Source of the DNA: Clostridium sp.
GTDB lineage: Bacteria > Bacillota > Clostridia > Clostridiales > Clostridiaceae
Direction of reading: 5' to 3'
Assembly (NCBI GenBank): GCA_012511315.1
Contig: JAAZGI010000404.1
Coordinates: forward strand, 1 to 8,091
DNA length: 8,091 nt
The translations under genes and the position numbers were made by a program. Below are positions 6,748 to 8,091 of this stretch, in pieces (position 1 is the first letter of the stretch; every line of letters begins with the position of its first letter). The notes under the pieces are model-generated. The model did not search any database. It was not told the DNA's origin and saw only the letters and a program-made list of their open reading frames with translations.

Positions 6748-6897
6748 TTGGCATCCCTTTTTTCAAAGGTGTCCGTGCTAGTCACAGATTCCCTTGATAC
6801 TCATGGCATTTCCTAGGCTCCCTCGATATTTCTCTTGGTATTACCAAATTTTATGGGTTATTCCCACCGTACTTGTTGGTTATTGCCAAGAAATATC
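6748..6897. repeat. Cluster of TGG-N-CC dyads with branched inverted repeat before ruvX
   Basis: Five related words on the plus strand, at 6748-6757, 6804-6813, 6835-6845, 6854-6865 and 6876-6887, share TGG, an A/T-rich middle and CC. The last three are dyads (TTGG/CCAA, TGGG/CCCA, TTGG/CCAA with 5-6-nt centres). They are flanked by GATATTTC (6825-6832) and its exact complement GAAATATC (6890-6897), so the segment can fold as an 8-bp stem closing three small hairpins. No known riboswitch or tRNA pattern is recognised. It could be an operator cluster or a structured RNA. Confidence 0.55.
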
Positions 6898-6969
6898 CAA
6901 ACTTCTTATCTGGGAGGATGCTGAAAAATTATGGGTTCATTGTTGTGGTTAAGGCTCTTTTTAACGAAA

Positions 6970-7002
6970 TTAAGGGTGCCAGTTTCTTTTTGGCACCCTT
7001 AA
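6970..7002 (-). terminator. Intrinsic terminator after ireB
   Basis: A perfect 12-bp inverted repeat, TTAAGGGTGCCA (6970-6981) and TGGCACCCTTAA (6991-7002), encloses a 9-nt loop. On the minus strand it begins 3 nt after the ireB stop codon and is followed by a T-rich tail (TTTCGTT). The GC-rich core makes it the strongest hairpin in the window. It separates ireB from the ruvX operon. Confidence 0.88.
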
Positions 7003-7005
7003 CAC

Positions 7006-7272
7006 TTAGTCAATATCCAGGTAAGTTCTTAAAACTTCTTCCAAAATTTCGTCTCGTTCTAGTTTTCGGATCAGTGCCCTGGCTCCATTATAATTCGTAA
7101 TGTAAGTAGGGTCTCCGGAAATCAAGTAACCCACCATTTGATTAACGGGATTATAACCTTTTTCTGACAACGATGAATAGACCTCTGTTAAAATCTCTTT
7201 GGTGAGAAGCCCTTTGTCTTTATGAAAATCCTCGAACTGCATGGTGTGTTGTAAATTATCTTTCTTTTCCAT
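7006..7272 (-). CDS. ireB: IreB family regulatory phosphoprotein (DUF965)
   Basis: IreB is a small dimeric protein; in Enterococcus faecalis it is phosphorylated on N-terminal threonines by the PASTA kinase IreK and controls cephalosporin resistance. This 88-residue homologue has the family core: [20 protein letters not shown] near 27-46, [13 protein letters not shown] near 47-59 and the helix [22 protein letters not shown] near 64-85. T10 in QHTMQF is the likeliest equivalent of the phosphorylated threonines, by position only. The neighbours alaS and ruvX are the usual ones. The ATG at 7272 gives a normal family length, but the SD (AAGGGGGTGG) ends 19 nt upstream, too far unless the intervening hairpin folds. 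M11 has no SD, so 7272 is kept. A promoter and terminator flank it, so it can form its own transcript. Confidence 0.92.
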   Translation of the reverse strand: MEKKDNLQHTMQFEDFHKDKGLLTKEILTEVYSSLSEKGYNPVNQMVGYLISGDPTYITNYNGARALIRKLERDEILEEVLRTYLDID

Positions 7273-7301
7273 AGCGTAACTTAAAAAAGTTCCACCCCCT
7301 T
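7273..7301 (-). promoter_or_regulatory. Distant SD and spacer hairpin of ireB
   Basis: The minus strand shows AAGGGGGTGG (7301-7292), then immediately AACTT-TTTT-AAGTT (7291-7278), a 5-bp stem with a 4-nt loop, then ACGCT and the ATG. In linear form the SD is 19 nt from the start codon; with the hairpin folded the spacing is 5 nt, close to optimal. No nearer SD is present. Confidence 0.55.
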
Positions 7302-7319
7302 CGACTAACCTTACATCTC

Positions 7320-7348
7320 ATTATAATCTTTTTACACCTAAATGTATA
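7320..7348 (-). promoter_or_regulatory. Promoter for ireB
   Basis: Minus strand: TATACA (7348-7343, 4/6 match to TTGACA), a 17-nt spacer and a perfect TATAAT (7325-7320). The predicted start near 7313 gives a leader of about 40 nt carrying the ireB SD. No terminator is obvious after alaS, so read-through from alaS probably also reaches ireB. Confidence 0.65.
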
Positions 7349-7381
7349 GGGTATGAGCGATTATCCATGGAATAAGGGGCA

Positions 7382-7390
7382 AAGGGGGTG
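7382..7390 (-). promoter_or_regulatory. Sequence complementary to the ireB SD (possible anti-SD)
   Basis: CACCCCCTT on the minus strand (7390-7382) is the exact complement of AAGGGGGTG (7301-7293), the ireB ribosome-binding site. A further G-U and G-C pair can extend it to 11 pairs. It lies upstream of the ireB promoter, so only RNA reading through from alaS would contain both halves. Confidence 0.5.
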
Positions 7391-7434
7391 TTAAGTTTAT
7401 GTGAACCGAATTAAATATCTGGTTTTATCTAAGA

Positions 7435-8091
7435 TTAAAGAAGCTCAAAAATGGTATCTACAGCCTCTTGAGCCTTTTCTGGGGACTTGCCACCAGCTTG
7501 AGCCATGTCAGGTCGTCCGCCACCTTTGCCATCGGCTACTTGGGCAATTTGACCGATTAATTTACCAGCATGAGCTGTTTTGCCAGCCAAGTCCTTGGAC
7601 ACCATGACACAGAAAGAGACTTTATCGTCACTTTTTGAAGCCATGACGGATACGCCTGAAGTTAAGCGGTCTAAGGCCTTTTCTGTCAGATCGCGCAAAT
7701 CAGCCCCATTCATGTTATCCACCACTCCAGAGACTACTTTAATGCCATTGACTTCTTTCACGTTATTTAAGATATGATCCAAGCTACCTGAAGCCATGGT
7801 TTTATTAATTTCCGCAATCTCCCGATCCTTATCTTTTAGGTTTTCAGCCAACTTCATGGAGCGGCGTACTAAATCATGGGGATTGGTTTTTAAAACCTCA
7901 GAAGCTTCCTGAAGGATTCGCTCTTCATTACGAATGTAGCGAATGGCATTTAGGCCAGTAACCGCTTCAATCCGGCGAATACCAGAGGCAATGCCCGATT
8001 CTGCGGTGATCTTAAATAAACCAATTTGCCCTGTATTGCCTACGTGGGTTCCACCACATAGTTCAATGGAGTCTTCTCCAGCTGATACCAC
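7435..8091 (-). CDS. alaS: Alanyl-tRNA synthetase, C-terminal part (5' end outside window)
   Basis: AlaRS charges tRNA(Ala) in the cytoplasm and hydrolyses mischarged Ser- and Gly-tRNA(Ala). The 218 residues here are the last quarter of a protein usually near 880 residues. They begin in the editing domain, with the zinc-binding ELCGGTHV (C12 and H16 of this fragment) and SGIRRIEAVTG (37-46). A helical, coiled-coil-like linker follows (about 52-100), then the C-terminal DHHA1-type domain with the glycine-rich GKGGGRPDMAQAGG at 188-201, ending AVDTIFELL. The first codon in the window is an internal GTG valine, not a start. The TAA at 7437-7435 is followed by 162 nt before ireB and no clear intrinsic terminator. 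The alaS-ireB-ruvX order is standard in Bacillota. No defect is visible. Confidence 0.96.
   Translation of the reverse strand: MVSAGEDSIELCGGTHVGNTGQIGLFKITAESGIASGIRRIEAVTGLNAIRYIRNEERILQEASEVLKTNPHDLVRRSMKLAENLKDKDREIAEINKTMASGSLDHILNNVKEVNGIKVVSGVVDNMNGADLRDLTEKALDRLTSGVSVMASKSDDKVSFCVMVSKDLAGKTAHAGKLIGQIAQVADGKGGGRPDMAQAGGKSPEKAQEAVDTIFELL

Noticed and set aside
6873..7100. 75-codon plus-strand ORF across the ireB terminator
   Set aside because: It overlaps ireB and its terminator, lacks an SD and has no family features.
7302..7434. T-box or other riboswitch for alaS/ireB
   Set aside because: A T-box would precede alaS, whose 5' end is outside the window, and no T-box or other known riboswitch core is visible here.

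Overview
The window reads as ordinary Bacillota (Clostridia-type) chromosome. Every recognisable gene lies on the minus strand, so the text follows transcription from high to low coordinates. The order alaS - ireB - ruvX - DUF1292 gene - fur - rnj - ylbF - typA is a housekeeping arrangement typical of clostridia. The Fur protein resembles the Bacillus-type Fur, RNase J replaces RNase E-type decay, and the -10/-35 boxes and Shine-Dalgarno (SD) sites are of Gram-positive type. I cannot name the genus. No insertion sequence, prophage, CRISPR array, tRNA or rRNA is visible.

Layout. 8091-7435: the last 218 codons of alaS (editing-domain end, linker, C-terminal DHHA1-type domain); its 5' part lies outside. 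7434-7273: a 162-nt gap with a good promoter and an unusual leader for ireB (7272-7006). A strong terminator follows at 7002-6970. 6969-6696: a 274-nt gap with repeated small dyads, three of them enclosed by a longer inverted repeat, and a -10 box close to ruvX. 6695-2947: an apparent operon of ruvX, a small acidic DUF1292 gene, fur (its ATG shares one base with the preceding stop) and rnj (its start lies 26 nt inside the end of fur). The RNase J carries a disordered N-terminal extension of about 270 residues with an internal repeat array. 2946-2211: a 736-nt gap without a convincing gene. It holds a terminator-like element pointing toward rnj, two further hairpins, a strong sigma-A-type promoter and a roughly 370-nt leader for ylbF that contains a 13-bp tandem repeat. 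2210-1869: ylbF. 1868-1789: a short gap with a 13-bp perfect hairpin and a possible promoter. 1788-1: typA (bipA), lacking only its last few codons.

Together the genes serve translation (AlaRS, BipA), RNA processing and decay (RNase J, RuvX/YqgF, YlbF, which in Bacillus belongs to the Y-complex that influences RNase Y), Ser/Thr kinase output (IreB) and iron control (Fur). I see no undescribed multi-gene system. The unusual material is the repeat-rich RNase J extension and the regulatory DNA and RNA between genes: a possible anti-SD switch at ireB, the branched dyad cluster before ruvX, the repeat-bearing ylbF leader and the hairpin that may begin the typA mRNA.
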